Below the pieces are notes generated by a model. The model was not told where the DNA came from. It saw only the letters and a program-made list of their open reading frames with translations, and ran no database searches. A stretch of 33,836 nt of DNA from Planctomycetota bacterium (GTDB lineage: Bacteria > Planctomycetota > Planctomycetia > Planctomycetales > Planctomycetaceae). The stretch spans positions 1 through 33,836 of the forward strand of contig JAFEBR010000305.1 in assembly GCA_018242565.1 (NCBI GenBank), written 5' to 3'. The translations under genes were made by a program, and so were the position numbers. Shown in pieces: positions 32,841 through 33,836 of the stretch; positions within the stretch are counted from its first letter, which is position 1, and the number at the start of each line of letters is the position of its first letter.

Positions 32841-33247
32841 GGCCACGTCCTTGGGGCGCTCAAATTGTTCGCAGGGGGAATGAGAGAGGCCGAGTTTCTA
32901 AACCAAACCTCAGATTCGGTCAATCGCATTTTCACGGCGAAATGACCGAACTGCTTCCATTTCCCCACGAAATGAGGGCCCGATCTGGGGAATGGCAGAT
33001 GCTTGAGACTGCTGAAATAACACAGCTGAGCGGGTCAAGGCACAGGCAGCCAAAGGATGCCGCTGGCGAGCAGCCAGCTTACGCACATCAACCCGGCATG
33101 TCGCAACTTTCGATCACGCGAACTTTCAAACGTTCGCGCCATGCCGTTGCGCCCATGTGACATGGCAAGACAATCGGCTGCAGGCACAGATCAGGACGTT
33201 CTGTCCGCAGCCGTCTCCCGGATCGCGATCGTAGAAATCGCGGCGGC
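32841..33247. other. intergenic stretch with the lipoprotein promoter
   Basis: No gene is supported. It carries the promoter at 32895-32923 and, near 33224-33242, an inverted repeat CGCGAT/ATCGCG just past the stop of the minus-strand gene at 33248, without a U-run. Confidence 0.45.
32895..32923 (-). promoter_or_regulatory. sigma-70-type promoter of the lipoprotein gene
   Basis: On the minus strand TTGACC (32923-32918) and TAGAAA (32900-32895) are spaced by 17 bases, matching five and four of six positions. The transcript would start near 32888, about 50 bases before the ATG. Confidence 0.6.
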
Positions 33248-33505
33248 CTATTCCGCCTTCTTTTTCGGCAGGGCAATGGAATACAGCATGGTCACAGAGC
33301 CCACCGAAAGCAGGCTGAAGGCGGCCCATTCGGGAGGATCGATCACCCGCTTCTTGGCCTTTTCCGTGCTCTGGAAGAAGCCACGGAAACCGGTCTTTTC
33401 CTGAACCTCGGCGTCAGTGGTCAGCACAATCTTGTCGACGACCAACAATGCTCCGCCCCACATGGTCACAAACATTCCAATGGCGAAAAACATGGATCGT
33501 AACAT
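33248..33505 (-). CDS. small two-helix membrane protein of unknown function
   Basis: 85 residues from the ATG at 33505 (M-L-R-S-M-F-F-A-I), with GAGAGGG upstream; an earlier in-frame start at 33535 would precede that site. Two hydrophobic segments (about residues 5-25, with Gly and Met, and 60-77) flank a charged loop of about 35 residues (T-G-F-R-G-F-F-Q-S-T-E-K-A-K-K-R). It ends in P-K-K-K-A-E. It is the first gene on the minus strand, divergent from leuB. I recognise no family. Confidence 0.75.
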   Translation of the reverse strand: MLRSMFFAIGMFVTMWGGALLVVDKIVLTTDAEVQEKTGFRGFFQSTEKAKKRVIDPPEWAAFSLLSVGSVTMLYSIALPKKKAE

Positions 33506-33721
33506 GGCTGCACACCCTCTCTGTGAATTCCTCAACCGCGCGGTATTGCGCGATCATCCACTCACTCATATCGGAAGGGCACAGGCCACACTTGATCATC
33601 ACCCCGGCTGGCCGGGCGGAATTCTCCTGTGGGGCAACTCGAATTCTGGATTTACGTATTGTACGATGGACGGTCTTTGCGGAATTTGACGGTTTCAATT
33701 GTTTGACTGGAGGGTTGCGAC

Positions 33722-33836
33722 GTGGAAGCGAGTCTGGTGCTGTTGCCCGGTGATGGAATTGGTCCGGAAGTGGTCGCGGAAGCGAAACGCGTGCTGGACG
33801 TCATCGCCACCCGATTCGGTCACAAATTCCATACGG
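33722..33836 (+). CDS. leuB: 3-isopropylmalate dehydrogenase, N-terminal part (runs off the window)
   Basis: The frame opens with a GTG at 33722 preceded by GGAGG eight bases away and continues to the window end (38 codons). It reads L-V-L-L-P-G-D-G-I-G-P-E-V-V-A-E-A, the typical start of the isocitrate/isopropylmalate dehydrogenase family; the short N-terminus and the P-G-D-G-I-G-P-E-V pattern favour the leucine-pathway enzyme (NAD-dependent oxidative decarboxylation of 3-isopropylmalate) over isocitrate dehydrogenase. No other leu gene is visible upstream. Confidence 0.85.
   Translation, partial: MEASLVLLPGDGIGPEVVAEAKRVLDVIATRFGHKFHT

Overview
The window comes from a planctomycete, probably of the Planctomycetaceae/Pirellulaceae type. 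The evidence is an EF-Tu with the planctomycete-style switch I, a spd-like EF-G, an ECF sigma factor coupled to a Ser/Thr kinase with an N-terminal planctomycete-style extension, many small secreted or lipoprotein genes of unknown function, a DUF6655-like lipoprotein and a sulfatase-fold protein. No taxonomic search could be run, so the genus is left open.

Left part (1-8.3 kb): accessory genes. On the minus strand lie two paralogous exported proteins, each with two AhpD/carboxymuconolactone-decarboxylase-like domains (1958-3388 and 269-1693), followed by a translationally coupled exported protein that runs off the window (1-272). The 269-1693 gene is the most interesting item. An in-frame TGA at 635-637 sits exactly where the second cysteine of the AhpD CxxC motif belongs (C-F-Y-TGA-M-G-H). 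The frame stays open on both sides with matching homology, and a 6-bp hairpin with a GGUC loop lies 26 nt downstream. I read it as a CxxU selenoprotein that a standard annotation would split into two genes. Next come a small planctomycete-type secreted protein (3797-4198, minus) with a possible terminator/antiterminator leader, a single-pass membrane protein, an exported protein, a leucine-rich-repeat protein and a Gly/Tyr/Pro-rich exported protein (all plus strand).

Middle (8.3-11.9 kb): a minus-strand ECF sigma factor/Ser-Thr kinase pair overlapping by ATGA, and a divergent S1/P1-type zinc nuclease.

Core block (12.1-30.4 kb): the information-processing cluster in ancestral order: tRNA-Thr(UGU), tRNA-Tyr, tRNA-Gly(UCC), tRNA-Thr(GGU), tuf, rpmG, tRNA-Trp, secE, nusG, rplK, rplA, rplJ, rplL, rpoB, rpoC, then rpsL, rpsG and an EF-G gene. 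tuf lies with the tRNAs, not after fusA. Points of interest are S12 with Arg88 (a known streptomycin-resistance residue), a diverged EF-Tu switch I, L33 with half its zinc cysteines lost, and RNA hairpins before rpoB, between rpoB and rpoC, after rpoC and just before rpsL.

Right part (30.6-33.8 kb): on the minus strand a sulfatase-fold protein that has lost its catalytic cysteine and metal ligands and carries an acidic insert, a lipoprotein with a good promoter and a small membrane protein; then the start of leuB on the plus strand at the window edge.
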